From positions 1 to 60,258 of the forward strand of contig NZ_LWLS01000087.1 of the NCBI RefSeq assembly GCF_001905095.1: a DNA stretch of 60,258 nucleotides, read 5' to 3'. The translations under genes and the position numbers were made by a program. Shown in pieces: positions 9,009-17,639 of this stretch. This DNA comes from Micromonospora sp. CB01531. GTDB taxonomy: Bacteria; Actinomycetota; Actinomycetes; Mycobacteriales; Micromonosporaceae. The notes beneath the pieces were generated by a model that ran no database searches, was not told the origin of the DNA, and saw only the letters and a list, made by a program, of their open reading frames with translations. Every line of letters begins with the position of its first letter. Within the stretch, counting starts at the first letter, position 1.

Positions 9009-10118
9009 TCACAGCAGCACCAGGTCGTCGCGGTGGACGACCTCCCGTTCGTACGCCGGGCCCAGGGCCGCGGCGAGTTCCGAGGTCGAGCGGCCCAGCA
9101 GCCCGGGCAGCTCCACCGCGTCGTAGTTGACCAGCCCCCGGGCCACCGGCGCGCCCGCAACGTCCACCAGGTCGACCGGGTCGCCGGCGGTGAACGCGCC
9201 GTCCACGGCGGTGATCCCGGCCGGCAGGAGGGACTTGCGCCGGCCGACCACCGCCTGCACCGCGCCCGGGTCGAGATGCAGCCGGCCCCGGGGCGCGGTG
9301 GCGTGCGCCAGCCAGAACAGCCGGGCGGCCGGGCGGCGGCTGCTCGGGTGGAAGAACGTGCCGACCGGCTCGCCGGCGAGCGCCGCGGTGGCCAGCGGCG
9401 CGGCGGTGAGCACCACCGGGATGCCGAAGCCGGTGGCGATCCGGGCCGCCTCGACCTTGGTCACCATGCCCCCGGTGCCCACCCCGGCCCGGCCGGCGCC
9501 GCGGACGTCGACGCCGGCCAGGTCGCCCTCGCCGTGCACCTCGGTGATCCGGGTGCTGCCGGGACGGGTCGGGTCGCCGGTCCAGAGCGCGTCCACGTCC
9601 GAGAGCAGCACCAGCAGGTCGGCGTCGACCAGGGCGGCGACCAGGGCGGCCAGCCGGTCGTTGTCGCCGAACCGGATCTCCTCGGTGGCCACGGTGTCGT
9701 TCTCGTTGACGATCGGCACCGCCCTCAGGTCGAGCAGCTTGCGCAGGGTCCGGTACGCGTTGCGGTAGTGCGCCCGCCGGGTCACGTCGTCCACGGTGAG
9801 CAGTACCTGGCCGACGGTGCGCCCGTGTCGCGCGAAGCTGGTCGCGTACCGGCCGATGAGCAGGCCCTGCCCGACGCTGGCGGCGGCCTGCTGGGTGGCC
9901 AGGTCGCGCGGGCGTCGGGCCAGGCCGAGCGGGGCGAGACCGGCGGCGATCGCGCCGGAGGAGACCAGCACCACCTCGCGGCCGGCGCCGGCCAGTGCGC
10001 CGAGGGTGTCGACCAGGGCGTCGACCCGGGTGTCGTCCAGGCCGCCCGCCGCCGTGGTCAGCGAGGACGATCCGATCTTGACGACGATCCGGCGGGCCGA
10101 GGTGACTGCTTCGCGCAC
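9009..10118 (-). CDS. proB: Glutamate 5-kinase with PUA domain
   Basis: 369 residues. The N-terminal amino-acid kinase domain shows RRIVVKIGSSSL, LVSSGAIAAGL and VNENDTVATEEIRFGDNDRLAALVA; a C-terminal PUA domain follows (about residues 280-369). It phosphorylates glutamate for proline synthesis. ProB enzymes are normally feedback-inhibited by proline through the kinase domain. I chose the GTG at 10118 (VREAVTSARRIVVKIG), because the frame upstream runs through the promoter region shared with the divergent gene at 10180. It is the first gene of proBA. Confidence 0.93.
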   Translation of the reverse strand: MREAVTSARRIVVKIGSSSLTTAAGGLDDTRVDALVDTLGALAGAGREVVLVSSGAIAAGLAPLGLARRPRDLATQQAAASVGQGLLIGRYATSFARHGRTVGQVLLTVDDVTRRAHYRNAYRTLRKLLDLRAVPIVNENDTVATEEIRFGDNDRLAALVAALVDADLLVLLSDVDALWTGDPTRPGSTRITEVHGEGDLAGVDVRGAGRAGVGTGGMVTKVEAARIATGFGIPVVLTAAPLATAALAGEPVGTFFHPSSRRPAARLFWLAHATAPRGRLHLDPGAVQAVVGRRKSLLPAGITAVDGAFTAGDPVDLVDVAGAPVARGLVNYDAVELPGLLGRSTSELAAALGPAYEREVVHRDDLVLL

Positions 10119-10179
10119 CCGACCATTCTGCGCGTCCGGGTCCCCCGGGCCCGGACGCGTTCCCATATCGTGGCCGGTC

Positions 10180-10491
10180 ATGACGCCTGAGGAGTACGTC
10201 GAGGCGGTGCTCGACCTGGTCGAGCGGATCCCGCCGGGCCGGGTGATGTCGTACGGGGCGGTGGCCGACGCGCTCGCCGAGCGCTCGGGGCGGGCCTCGG
10301 CCCGGCTGGTCGGCTCGATCATGGCCCGGCACGGGGGCGGAGTGCCCTGGCACCGGGTGGTGAACTCGGCCGGGCGGCTGCCACCCGGGCACGAGGTGGA
10401 GGCGCGGGCCCGGCTGCGGGCCGAGGGCTGTCCGCTGCGCCCGTCGGGGGTGGACATGGCGGCGGCCTGGTCGCCGGAAGAGGGGGTGTGA
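10180..10491 (+). CDS. Alkyltransferase-like (ATL) DNA-binding protein
   Basis: 103 residues, covering only the DNA-binding domain of O6-alkylguanine-DNA alkyltransferases. The helix-turn-helix region RVMSYGAVADAL and the arginine-finger segment are present, but the acceptor motif reads P-W-H-R with tryptophan at residue 57 where active enzymes have the cysteine of PCHR. This is the hallmark of ATL proteins, which bind alkylated guanine without repairing it and hand the lesion to nucleotide excision repair. The ATG at 10180 is divergent from proB with a 61-bp shared upstream region. Confidence 0.93.
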   Translation: MTPEEYVEAVLDLVERIPPGRVMSYGAVADALAERSGRASARLVGSIMARHGGGVPWHRVVNSAGRLPPGHEVEARARLRAEGCPLRPSGVDMAAAWSPEEGV

Positions 10492-10523
10492 TCCATGTCA
10501 TAACGTGAGTAGCATTCGGGCCC

Positions 10524-11903
10524 ATGGACGGGAGGGGGTCGCAGCCGAGCGGGCGACTGCCCCGCCGGGTGCACCTCGGGTACGCGCTGGGCTCGCTGGT
10601 CACCGGGGCGTTCGGGACCGTGCCCGGGCTGCTCCTGCTGCCGTACCTCACCGACACGCTGGGCGTCGCGGCCGGGGCGGCCGCCCTGCTGGTGCTTCTG
10701 CCCAAGGCGTGGGACGTGCTGGTCAACCCGGTAGCCGGGCGGATCTCCGACCGCACCCGGTCCCGCTGGGGTGCCCGCCGGCCGTACCTGCTCGGCGGCG
10801 GGCTGGCGCTGGCCGTGCTCTTCGCCGCGATCTTCGCCGCGCCGTTCGGGGCCGGCCCGGCCGCCGGGGCGTACGTGGCGGTGGCGTTCCTGGCCACCGC
10901 GACCGCGTTCGCCTTCTTCCAGGTGCCGTACGTGGCGATGCCGGCCGAGCTGACCGGTGACCCGGCGGAGCGTACCCGGCTGATGAGCTGGCGGATCGCC
11001 GTGCTGGCGCTGGCCATCCTGGTCTCCGGCGCGGTGGCCCCGGCCGTGGTTACCGCCGGCGGCGACGGCGTGCCGGGACACCGCTGGATGGGCCTGTTCG
11101 TCGCCGCGCTGATCGTGGCCGGCGCGGTCGGCGCGTTCCTCGGCACCCGGTCCGCGCCCACCGGGACGGTGGGGGAGAGCGAACCGAGCCTGCGTGCCCA
11201 GCTCGCGGTCGCCGGCCGGAACCGGCCGTTCCGGGCCCTGCTGGTCTGCTTCGTGGTGCAGTCCGCCGGGGTGGCGGCCGTGCTGGCCGGGGTGAGCTAC
11301 TTCGCCGGCCAGGTGCTCCGCGCCCCGGAGACCGGGCCGACCCTGCTCTTCGCCTGCTTCGTCGGGCCGGCGCTGCTGGTCATGCCGCTCTGGACCCGGG
11401 TGGGCGCACGGGCCGGCAAGCGGGCCGCGCTGGTTGTCGCGTCGCTGCTCTTCGCGGCCGGCGCGCTGGCCCTCGTCGCCGCGCCCGCGCTGCCGGCCGC
11501 CGGGGTCTACGCCGTGGTCGCGCTGATCGGCGTCGGGTACGCGGGCCAGCAGGTCTTCGCCCTCGCCATGCTGCCGGACTGCATCGCGTACGACACCATG
11601 CGCACCGGGCGGCGGCAGGCCGGGGTGTTCACCGGGCTGTGGACGGCCGGAGAGACGTTCGGTCTGGCCCTCGGCCCCGGTATCTACGGCCTGGTCCTCC
11701 AGCTCTCCGGCTACGTGTCGTCGTCGACCGGGGTCGCCGCCGACCAGCCCGCCGGCGCCCGCCTCGGCGTGCTGCTCGGTTTCACCATCCTCCCGGCCCT
11801 GCTGGTCGCCGCCCCGGTGCTGCTGCTGCGCGCCTACACGCTGACCCCCACCCAGCTCGCCGCCGGCCCGCCACAGCAGCCTGCCGCGACCGCGGGCGCA
11901 TGA
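10524..11903 (+). CDS. GPH/MelB-type MFS transporter
   Basis: 459 residues with about 12 membrane segments. The glycoside-pentoside-hexuronide symporter signature is visible: LLPKAWDVLVNPVAGRISDRT, then RWGARRPYLL in the 2-3 loop, and the second-half loop WTRVGARAGKRAAL. MLPDCIAYDTMRTGRRQAGVFTGLWTAGE near transmembrane helix 10 is also family-typical. It probably carries out cation-coupled uptake of a sugar or related solute; the substrate is unknown. The gene starts 32 bp after the ATL gene and is followed after 34 bp by the decarboxylase, so it may share a transcript with one or both. Confidence 0.85.
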   Translation: MDGRGSQPSGRLPRRVHLGYALGSLVTGAFGTVPGLLLLPYLTDTLGVAAGAAALLVLLPKAWDVLVNPVAGRISDRTRSRWGARRPYLLGGGLALAVLFAAIFAAPFGAGPAAGAYVAVAFLATATAFAFFQVPYVAMPAELTGDPAERTRLMSWRIAVLALAILVSGAVAPAVVTAGGDGVPGHRWMGLFVAALIVAGAVGAFLGTRSAPTGTVGESEPSLRAQLAVAGRNRPFRALLVCFVVQSAGVAAVLAGVSYFAGQVLRAPETGPTLLFACFVGPALLVMPLWTRVGARAGKRAALVVASLLFAAGALALVAAPALPAAGVYAVVALIGVGYAGQQVFALAMLPDCIAYDTMRTGRRQAGVFTGLWTAGETFGLALGPGIYGLVLQLSGYVSSSTGVAADQPAGARLGVLLGFTILPALLVAAPVLLLRAYTLTPTQLAAGPPQQPAATAGA

Positions 11904-11937
11904 GCCGCCGAACCGCTCACCAGGAAGGGCGCCATCG

Positions 11938-13410
11938 ATGACCGAGGAAGGGACGGGCGCGCTGCCCGTCGAGGGGGTGCCCGCGGAGCGGGTGCTGGCG
12001 GAGATCCGGACCCTGCGCGCGGCCGACCGGCCGACCCACGGCGGGCGGCTGTTCGCGTACGTCTACGACCCCGGGGTGGCCGGGCTGGACGAACTGGCCC
12101 GGGCCGCGTACGCGGAGAGCGCCCACGTCAACGGGCTCGACCCGACCGCCTTCCCGTCCCTGCTGGCGATGGAGAACGCCCTGGTCGGAGCGGCCGCCCG
12201 GTTGCTCGGCGGCGGGCCGGGCACGAGCGCCCCGGACGTGGTCGGCAGCGTCACCGGCGGCGGCACCGAGTCACTGATCCTGGCCGTCAAGGCGGCCCGG
12301 GACGACCGGCCGGATCTCGCCGAGCCGCGGCTCGTGGTGCCGGCCAGCGGGCACGCCGCGTTCGCCAAGGCGGCCCACTACCTGCGGGTGGCCCTCGACA
12401 CCGTGCCCGTGGAACCGGTCACGCTGCGGCCGGCGGTGGCCGACATGGCCGCCGCGATCCGGCCGGAGACCGTGCTGGTCGCCTGCTCCGCCCCCGCGTA
12501 CGCGCACGGTGTGGTCGACCCGGTCACCGAGATCGCGGCGGTGGCGGCGGCCGCCGGGGTGCGCTGCCACGTGGACGCCTGCTTCGGCGGCTGGACGCTG
12601 CCCTGGCTGCGGCGGCTCGGCGAGCCGGTGCCGGCGTTCGACTTCGCCGTCGACGGGGTCACCTCGATCTCCGTCGACCTGCACAAGTACGCGTACGCCC
12701 CGAAGGGGGTGTCGGTGCTGCTGCACCGGGATGCCGCGCTGCGGGCGCCGCAGTACTTCGGGTACGCGGACTGGCCCGGGTACACGATGGTCAACCCGGT
12801 GATCGCCTCGACCCGGTCGGGCGGCCCGATCGCCGCCGCCTACGCCACCCTGCGCCACCTCGGCGAGGCCGGCTACCTGCGGCTGGCGGCGCTGACCCGG
12901 GCGGCGGTGTCCGGGCTGGCCGACGCGGTACGCGCGGTCGACGGGCTCCGGCTGCTGGCCGAGCCGGCGTCCACCGTGGTCTGCTTCACCAGCGACGACC
13001 CGGGACTCGACCTGTTCGTGCTGGTCGACGAGCTGACCGCGCGCGGCTGGCACACCCAGTCCCAGCTCGGGTACGCCGGCCTGCCGGCCAGCGTGCACCT
13101 CACGGTGACCGCGGCGGTGGCCCCGCGGGTGGCCGAGTTCGGCCCGGCGCTGGCCGACGCGGCGGCGGCCGCGCGGGCGGCCGGTCCGGTCGCGCTGCCG
13201 CCGGAGCTGCGCGCGCTCGCGGCGTCACTGGCCCCGGAGGCGCTCACTCCGGAGCTGATCGCCGGACTGGCGGCCGGCCTGGGGCTCGGGGCCGGGTCGG
13301 CGCCGGACCGGATGGCGGCGGTGCACACCCTGCTCGACGCCGCGCCGGTGCGGCTGCGCGAGCGGCTGCTCGTGGAGTTCGTCGGGCTGCTGCAACGCCC
13401 GACCTGGTGA
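11938..13410 (+). CDS. PLP-dependent decarboxylase/lyase, sphingosine-1-phosphate-lyase-like
   Basis: 490 residues of fold-type I PLP enzyme, group II decarboxylase family. Visible motifs are SVTGGGTESLILAVKAARD (phosphate binding), HVDACFGGW (the Asp that contacts the pyridine nitrogen) and SISVDLHKYAYAPKGVSVLL, where the lysine of DLHKYAY forms the internal aldimine. The pattern is closest to sphingosine-1-phosphate lyases and related aspartate/tyrosine decarboxylases. The last ~110 residues are Ala/Leu-rich and less conserved. AGGAAGG precedes the ATG. Upstream is the GPH transporter, so the pair may import and decarboxylate a shared substrate (inference). A strong hairpin follows. Confidence 0.85.
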   Translation: MTEEGTGALPVEGVPAERVLAEIRTLRAADRPTHGGRLFAYVYDPGVAGLDELARAAYAESAHVNGLDPTAFPSLLAMENALVGAAARLLGGGPGTSAPDVVGSVTGGGTESLILAVKAARDDRPDLAEPRLVVPASGHAAFAKAAHYLRVALDTVPVEPVTLRPAVADMAAAIRPETVLVACSAPAYAHGVVDPVTEIAAVAAAAGVRCHVDACFGGWTLPWLRRLGEPVPAFDFAVDGVTSISVDLHKYAYAPKGVSVLLHRDAALRAPQYFGYADWPGYTMVNPVIASTRSGGPIAAAYATLRHLGEAGYLRLAALTRAAVSGLADAVRAVDGLRLLAEPASTVVCFTSDDPGLDLFVLVDELTARGWHTQSQLGYAGLPASVHLTVTAAVAPRVAEFGPALADAAAAARAAGPVALPPELRALAASLAPEALTPELIAGLAAGLGLGAGSAPDRMAAVHTLLDAAPVRLRERLLVEFVGLLQRPTW

Positions 13411-13416
13411 GCCCGT

Positions 13417-13450
13417 CCGGGGCCGGGAACCGATGTGGTTCCAGCCCCGG
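13417..13450. terminator. Bidirectional terminator between convergent genes
   Basis: Arms CCGGGGC (13417-13423) plus GGGAACC (13425-13431) pair with GGTTCC (13437-13442) plus GCCCCGG (13444-13450), with one mismatch and a short loop. It sits between the decarboxylase stop and the stop of the minus-strand secreted gene at 13464. Confidence 0.7.
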
Positions 13451-13463
13451 TCCGGGAGCGCGG

Positions 13464-14420
13464 TCAGGTCTGGTCGACGGCGGTCAGCGCGAACGACGGC
13501 GTGTTGTCGGTCGGGGAGACGTCGGCGAGTTCGTCGACGAACAACTGGGCCCGGAGGTTGAACGAGCCGGTGCCGAGGGCACCGGGCAGGGTGTCCGCCG
13601 GAGCGCTGAAGTACACGGTCAGGGTCCGCGACTCGCCCGCCATGAACTTGCGGCCGGGGACCTCGAACCAGGTGCCGGGGAAGCCGTTCGGCTCGAGCCA
13701 CGGGTCCGTCCCGGTGACCAGGGCCCCGGCGGGTAGGTTCGCCTCGACCTGCAGGAAATCGTGGCCCGCGTCGCCGTTCCAGGTGACAGTGACCCGCATC
13801 TCGCCGTGGTATTCCGCACCGGGGAAGGTTCGGGTCAGCGTCACGTCATGGGCGGTGATGCTGGCGTTGCTGAGCGTGTCCTGGACGTAGGGCACCGGGT
13901 TGCGGAGCTTGCCCTTGGTGGACCGGAAGAGCGTGGCGTAGGTGGTGGTGTCGGCGGGGATGCCGCCCGTCTCCGGCAGCACCGCGATCTGGCCGCCGTC
14001 AACGATCATCGGGTAGTCCCGCGTCCTGGTGAGCACCTGGAATCCGATGCGGACCAGCTGGCTCGCGCCGGGCTCGATGACCGCGCCGCCCCCGCAGTTG
14101 ATCTGGCGCACGCCGTTCACCTTCTCGAGGTAGACACAGCCGGCGAGCGGGTCGGTGGTCGTCAGCGAGCCGACCGCCGGCTCGGTGAAGGTGAGGCCGA
14201 AGGCCTGCGCGGTGGGGCTGCCGTTGGTCACGGTCACCCGCAGCGTGCCGACGTAGCCCCGGTCGGTCGGCTCCAGCACCAGCTGCTGCGCGGTGACGGA
14301 CAGCGTGTCACTGGTCTGCTTCGGCGCTGCGGCGGCCGGCGCCCCGGCGGCCAGTGCCGCCAGCGCGGAGCCGAGCAGGCCGGCCGCAATCCGGCGGCCG
14401 ATGGGCATGGTGATTGCCAT
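13464..14420 (-). CDS. Secreted protein of unknown function (first of a tandem pair)
   Basis: 318 residues with a clear Sec signal peptide (MAITMPIGRRIAAGLLGSALAALAAGAPAAAAP, cleavage near residue 33). The mature part is beta-rich and divides into two Ig-like halves: LVLEPTDRGYVGTLRVTVTNGSPTAQAFGLTFTEP and a second containing YHGEMRVTVTWNGDAGHDFLQVEANLPAG. Two cysteines (CVYLEKV...INCGG) could form a disulfide. No LPxTG or lipobox is present, so it is likely released or non-covalently attached. GGAGG lies 7 nt before the ATG. The next upstream gene is a paralogue. I do not recognise the family. Confidence 0.75.
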   Translation of the reverse strand: MAITMPIGRRIAAGLLGSALAALAAGAPAAAAPKQTSDTLSVTAQQLVLEPTDRGYVGTLRVTVTNGSPTAQAFGLTFTEPAVGSLTTTDPLAGCVYLEKVNGVRQINCGGGAVIEPGASQLVRIGFQVLTRTRDYPMIVDGGQIAVLPETGGIPADTTTYATLFRSTKGKLRNPVPYVQDTLSNASITAHDVTLTRTFPGAEYHGEMRVTVTWNGDAGHDFLQVEANLPAGALVTGTDPWLEPNGFPGTWFEVPGRKFMAGESRTLTVYFSAPADTLPGALGTGSFNLRAQLFVDELADVSPTDNTPSFALTAVDQT

Positions 14421-14544
14421 GACGTTTCCTCCCCGTGGTCGGTGTCACGCCGCTGTGGGCGGACATCGACCAGCACCATAGCGATCGTGATCGACTGCGG
14501 ATGTCCCCGGTGGACGAAACGGGCCCGGCGACCCGCATCCACGA

Positions 14545-14579
14545 CGAGGGCCCGGAACCTGTGCGGTCCCGGGCCCTCG
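14545..14579 (-). terminator. Terminator after the second secreted gene
   Basis: An 11-bp perfect stem, CGAGGGCCCGG (14545-14555) with CCGGGCCCTCG (14569-14579) and a 13-nt loop, begins just 7 nt past the stop of the minus-strand gene that ends at 14587. Confidence 0.8.
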
Positions 14580-14586
14580 CGGATGG

Positions 14587-15540
14587 TCAACTCGCGTCGG
14601 CGGCCGTCAGGGTGAACGAGGCGAGGTTGTCCGCCGGGTCGGCGTCCGGCACCAGATCCATGCCCCACCGCGTGTCGAGCTGGAAGGTGACCTCGCCGAG
14701 GTTACCCGGGACGGTGCCCGGGTCGGCGCGGAGCAGCACGTCGAAACTCCGCTCCTCGCCGGTCATGAAGCGCCCGCCCGGCACGATGAAGCTGGTGAGG
14801 GAGCCCGGCAGGTCCTGCGGGTCGGTGCCCCAGATCTGCACGTCCGCCGGCAGGGTGGTCGCTTCGACGAAGAGGAAATCATGCGCGGCGTCGCCGGCCC
14901 ACCTGACGGTCACCGGCAGTCGGCCGTGGTAGCTGCCGTCCGGCTGCCGCACCAGCGTCGCGGCACCCGCCGAGCTGATCGACGCCCGCGCCTGGCTGTC
15001 CTGGACGTAGGGCACCGGGTTGCGCAGGGAGCCCGAGGTGGAGCGGAAGAGTGCCACGAAGCTCTCCCGGTCGGCGATCGCCGGGTTGCCGTCGCCGACG
15101 TTGACCGAGATCCGGCCCCCGTCCGCGATCATCGCCACGGTCCGCGGCGTGGTGAGGGCCTCGAAGGCGACCGAGAACGCCCGCCGCTCGCCCGGCTTCA
15201 GGTTGGGACCGGGAACCGAGCAGCTGATCACCCGCCGGTTGTCCTGCGGACTCCCGTAGCCGCACGGGCTGTCCGGGGACAGGTTGCCGATGGAACCGGC
15301 GACCGGCTCGACGATCGTGACGTTGAAGTACGTCTCGGCTGACCCGCGGTTGGTCACCGTGACCGGCAGACTGCCCCGGTAGCCGCGCTCGGTCGGGTCG
15401 AGCACCAGCCGGCCCACCGAGACGTCGGCGTCGAGCCGGCCGCCGGCCGGTGCGGCTGTGGCCGGTGCGGCGAACGCCAGCAGCGCCGCGGTCGGGCCGA
15501 TCAGGACGGCGGCGAGCCGGCGCCCGGTACGTGTGGTCAT
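14587..15540 (-). CDS. Secreted protein of unknown function (second of a tandem pair)
   Basis: 317 residues, paralogous to the gene at 13464-14420. It has a Sec signal peptide (MTTRTGRRLAAVLIGPTAALLAFAAPATAAPAG) and the same two beta-rich halves: LVLDPTERGYRGSLPVTVTNRGSAETYFNVTIVEP near the start, and SYHGRLPVTVRWAGDAAHDFLFVEATTLPAD later. Both paralogues also share the segment RNPVPYVQD. Cysteines occur at CGYGSPQ and ISCSVPG. GGAGG lies 7 nt before the ATG. The terminator right after it means the two genes are probably transcribed separately. A role in envelope or surface biology is inferred only from the signal peptide. Confidence 0.75.
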   Translation of the reverse strand: MTTRTGRRLAAVLIGPTAALLAFAAPATAAPAGGRLDADVSVGRLVLDPTERGYRGSLPVTVTNRGSAETYFNVTIVEPVAGSIGNLSPDSPCGYGSPQDNRRVISCSVPGPNLKPGERRAFSVAFEALTTPRTVAMIADGGRISVNVGDGNPAIADRESFVALFRSTSGSLRNPVPYVQDSQARASISSAGAATLVRQPDGSYHGRLPVTVRWAGDAAHDFLFVEATTLPADVQIWGTDPQDLPGSLTSFIVPGGRFMTGEERSFDVLLRADPGTVPGNLGEVTFQLDTRWGMDLVPDADPADNLASFTLTAADAS

Positions 15541-15698
15541 GTCGAAGTCCTCCCGTGATCCCCGTTGCCGCGACGGGTCGTCCGCCGCGGTGTCGCTGGT
15601 AGCACGTTCCGGACCCGGCCTGGGTTGCGACCATATTTGTCAGCAACGCGACGGCCGAGGAGCACCGGTGCCCGCCGTCGACAACGCCGGAGAACCCC

Positions 15699-15734
15699 GT
15701 ACGGCCCGCCGGGTGGTCACCGAGCGGGCCGTAC
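15699..15734 (-). terminator. Terminator of the sigma-factor operon
   Basis: An 11-bp perfect stem, GTACGGCCCGC (15699-15709) with GCGGGCCGTAC (15724-15734), lies 12 nt downstream of the minus-strand stop at 15747. Confidence 0.8.
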
Positions 15735-15746
15735 GCGCAGGTCGGG

Positions 15747-16949
15747 TCAGCGGTAGCGGTAGCGGTCCTCGTTGTTCTCCCAGGACGAGTCCATCAGCGG
15801 GTCAGCGTCGGTGCCGATCGGGGCCACCTCGGCGATGCCGGTGCCGGACATGACGCTCGAATCCCGGAGACCGAACCGGAAGGTGCGCGTCGCGCCCGGG
15901 CCGAGCGGCCCGAATCGGCAGCTGAGGGCATCGTCGGGTGGTGGCGGGTTCTGGCAGGCGGACCAGTCGCCGCCGTCGGCCGTCGCGCCCGGCTGCATCC
16001 GCAGATGCACCTCGACCAGGCCGGCCGGGACCCGGCTGAGGTTCCGGACGGTGACCGTGATCGTGCCGGTGCGGGTGCCGTCAGCTTCCTTCGGCCCCCA
16101 GGCCAGGTCGCTCGCGGTCACCGACAGGTCCGCCAGATGCGGGTTCGGGCCGAACGAGGGGGGCCCCTCGACCTGTGTGAACCGTTTGCCCGTCCACCGG
16201 TATCCGCGCCACTGGCGCTGTGACCAGTCCAGCGACCAGCCGCCTCCGGGGCTGATGTCCGCCATCTCCACCCGGACCGTCCCGCGGCTGGCGACCTGCG
16301 TCGCCAGCAGCCACTCCGGCGTCGGTCGGTCGGAACGGGTGACCTGGCCGAGGGTCACGATCCGCCCGGCGGTGTCCCGGTCGAACGCCACCACCTGCGA
16401 CGGGCCCCCCTGGAAGACGGCGCACCGAAGCAGTGCGACGGTCTCGACCGCACCGTCGCCGTCCACGTCGCCGTAGGCGAGGTCCTCCAGTAGGACCTCG
16501 CCCTCGATCCGGTACCTGGCCGCGATCCGGGTCGGCCCCGCCTTGCACACCGGACCGGGCAGCCAGGCGGGCAGGTCGACCCGGGCGGCGAGGAGCTGTG
16601 CTCTGCTGATCCGGCCGTCCGGCGCCGCCGCGGTGGGGCCGACCGTGCTCGGCGTCGGCGACGCGCTCGGCGACGGGGCCGGTGACGGGGTGGTCGCCGA
16701 CGGGGTCGGTGACCGGGTCTCGGCCGGTACGGGCGGCGGACCGGAGCGCCGGTCCAGGCCCGCGTTCGCCGCGACCGGGATCGCCACGGCGAGCACCACG
16801 GCCGCCGCGGTGGCCACGGCGGCCCGGCGCCGCCGCCGGCGTACGGTCCGGCGCACGGAGTCCGGGCCGGCCGGCTGCACCGCGGGGGCGTACGCCGCGC
16901 GGAACGCGGCGAACTCGCTGCTGACCAGGATGTCCTCGAACTCACTCAT
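15747..16949 (-). CDS. Single-pass membrane protein encoded with a SigE-family sigma factor
   Basis: 400 residues. The N-terminal cytoplasmic part (~47 residues, MSEFEDILVSSEFAAFRAAY...) ends in an Arg-rich stretch, then one membrane helix (AAVATAAAVVLAVAIPVAANAG), a Thr/Pro/Ser-rich linker, and an extracytoplasmic domain of ~270 residues with a possible FG-GAP-like segment (YGDVDGDGAVETVALLRC) and a later Ig-like stretch (TITVTVRNLSRVPAGLVEVHL). Its ATG overlaps the stop of the sigma-factor gene by 8 bp, indicating coupling. The topology fits a membrane regulator or anti-sigma factor for the adjacent sigma, although no ZAS/HxxxCxxC motif is present, so this is inference. Confidence 0.75.
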   Translation of the reverse strand: MSEFEDILVSSEFAAFRAAYAPAVQPAGPDSVRRTVRRRRRRAAVATAAAVVLAVAIPVAANAGLDRRSGPPPVPAETRSPTPSATTPSPAPSPSASPTPSTVGPTAAAPDGRISRAQLLAARVDLPAWLPGPVCKAGPTRIAARYRIEGEVLLEDLAYGDVDGDGAVETVALLRCAVFQGGPSQVVAFDRDTAGRIVTLGQVTRSDRPTPEWLLATQVASRGTVRVEMADISPGGGWSLDWSQRQWRGYRWTGKRFTQVEGPPSFGPNPHLADLSVTASDLAWGPKEADGTRTGTITVTVRNLSRVPAGLVEVHLRMQPGATADGGDWSACQNPPPPDDALSCRFGPLGPGATRTFRFGLRDSSVMSGTGIAEVAPIGTDADPLMDSSWENNEDRYRYR

Positions 16950-17502
16950 CGTCGTTCACCTCGTTCGTGCCGGCCAGTTGTGCGGCCAGCGCCGCCCGGC
17001 CCCGGTGCAGCCAGGACTTGACCGTGCCCTCCGGCACCCCCTCCTGCTGGGCGATCTGCGTGACGGAGAGGTCCGCCAGGTGGTGCAGCACCACCGCGCG
17101 CCGCTGGGTGGGCGGCAGTTGGGCCAGCGCGGCGGTCAGCGCGACCCGGTCCGGACCCGGACCGGGTACGTGCTCCTCCCGCTGCCGGCGCAGCCAGGAC
17201 TGGGCGGTCCGCAGGCGCCGCCAGCGGCTGGCGGCGAGGTTCCAGGCGACCCGGCGTACCCAGGCCACCGGGTCGTCGTAGCGGGACACCCGGGACCAGC
17301 GGGCGAACGCCCGGCAGAAGGCCTCCTGGACCAGGTCCTGGGCCTGCGACAGGTCCCCGCAGTACGCGGCGAGCTGGAGCGTCAGGGACCGGAAGTGCGC
17401 ATGGTAGAGCCCGTCGAAGTCGATCCCCTCGGCCCGCTCCGGGCGCTCCGCGGTCCGCTCGGGTGGCGGCTCACCGAGCCGTGGTTCCCTGGTCACCGTC
17501 AT
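16942..17502 (-). CDS. SigE-family RNA polymerase sigma-70 factor (ECF type)
   Basis: 186 residues with region 2 (FDGLYHAHFRSLTLQLAAYCGDLSQAQDLVQEAF...WVRRVAWNLA) and region 4 (LAQLPPTQRRAVVLHHLADLSVTQIAQQEGVPEGTVKSWLHRGRAAL). It would redirect RNA polymerase to a small regulon. I chose the ATG at 17502 (MTVTREP) because GGGGAGG lies 5 nt before it; the earlier ATG at 17556 has no ribosome site. The stop overlaps the next gene's ATG by 8 bp, so the two are co-expressed. It is divergent from nuoB with a 137-bp gap. Confidence 0.9.
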   Translation of the reverse strand: MTVTREPRLGEPPPERTAERPERAEGIDFDGLYHAHFRSLTLQLAAYCGDLSQAQDLVQEAFCRAFARWSRVSRYDDPVAWVRRVAWNLAASRWRRLRTAQSWLRRQREEHVPGPGPDRVALTAALAQLPPTQRRAVVLHHLADLSVTQIAQQEGVPEGTVKSWLHRGRAALAAQLAGTNEVNDDE

Positions 17503-17639
17503 CTGGTCCTCCCCGTGCACGCCGCCGCCGGCGCGATCGACGTCGGTCACACGCATCGACGCCGGGAACGGTTGCGCGGGTTGCCACCTCCGGCGCTGTG
17601 GTTGACTGTCACATCGGGGACAGGTGAGGGAGGCTCGAG

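Noticed and set aside
17503..17556. Longer sigma-factor start at 17556
   Set aside because: No ribosome site, and the extra residues precede a well-placed GGAGG/ATG at 17502.
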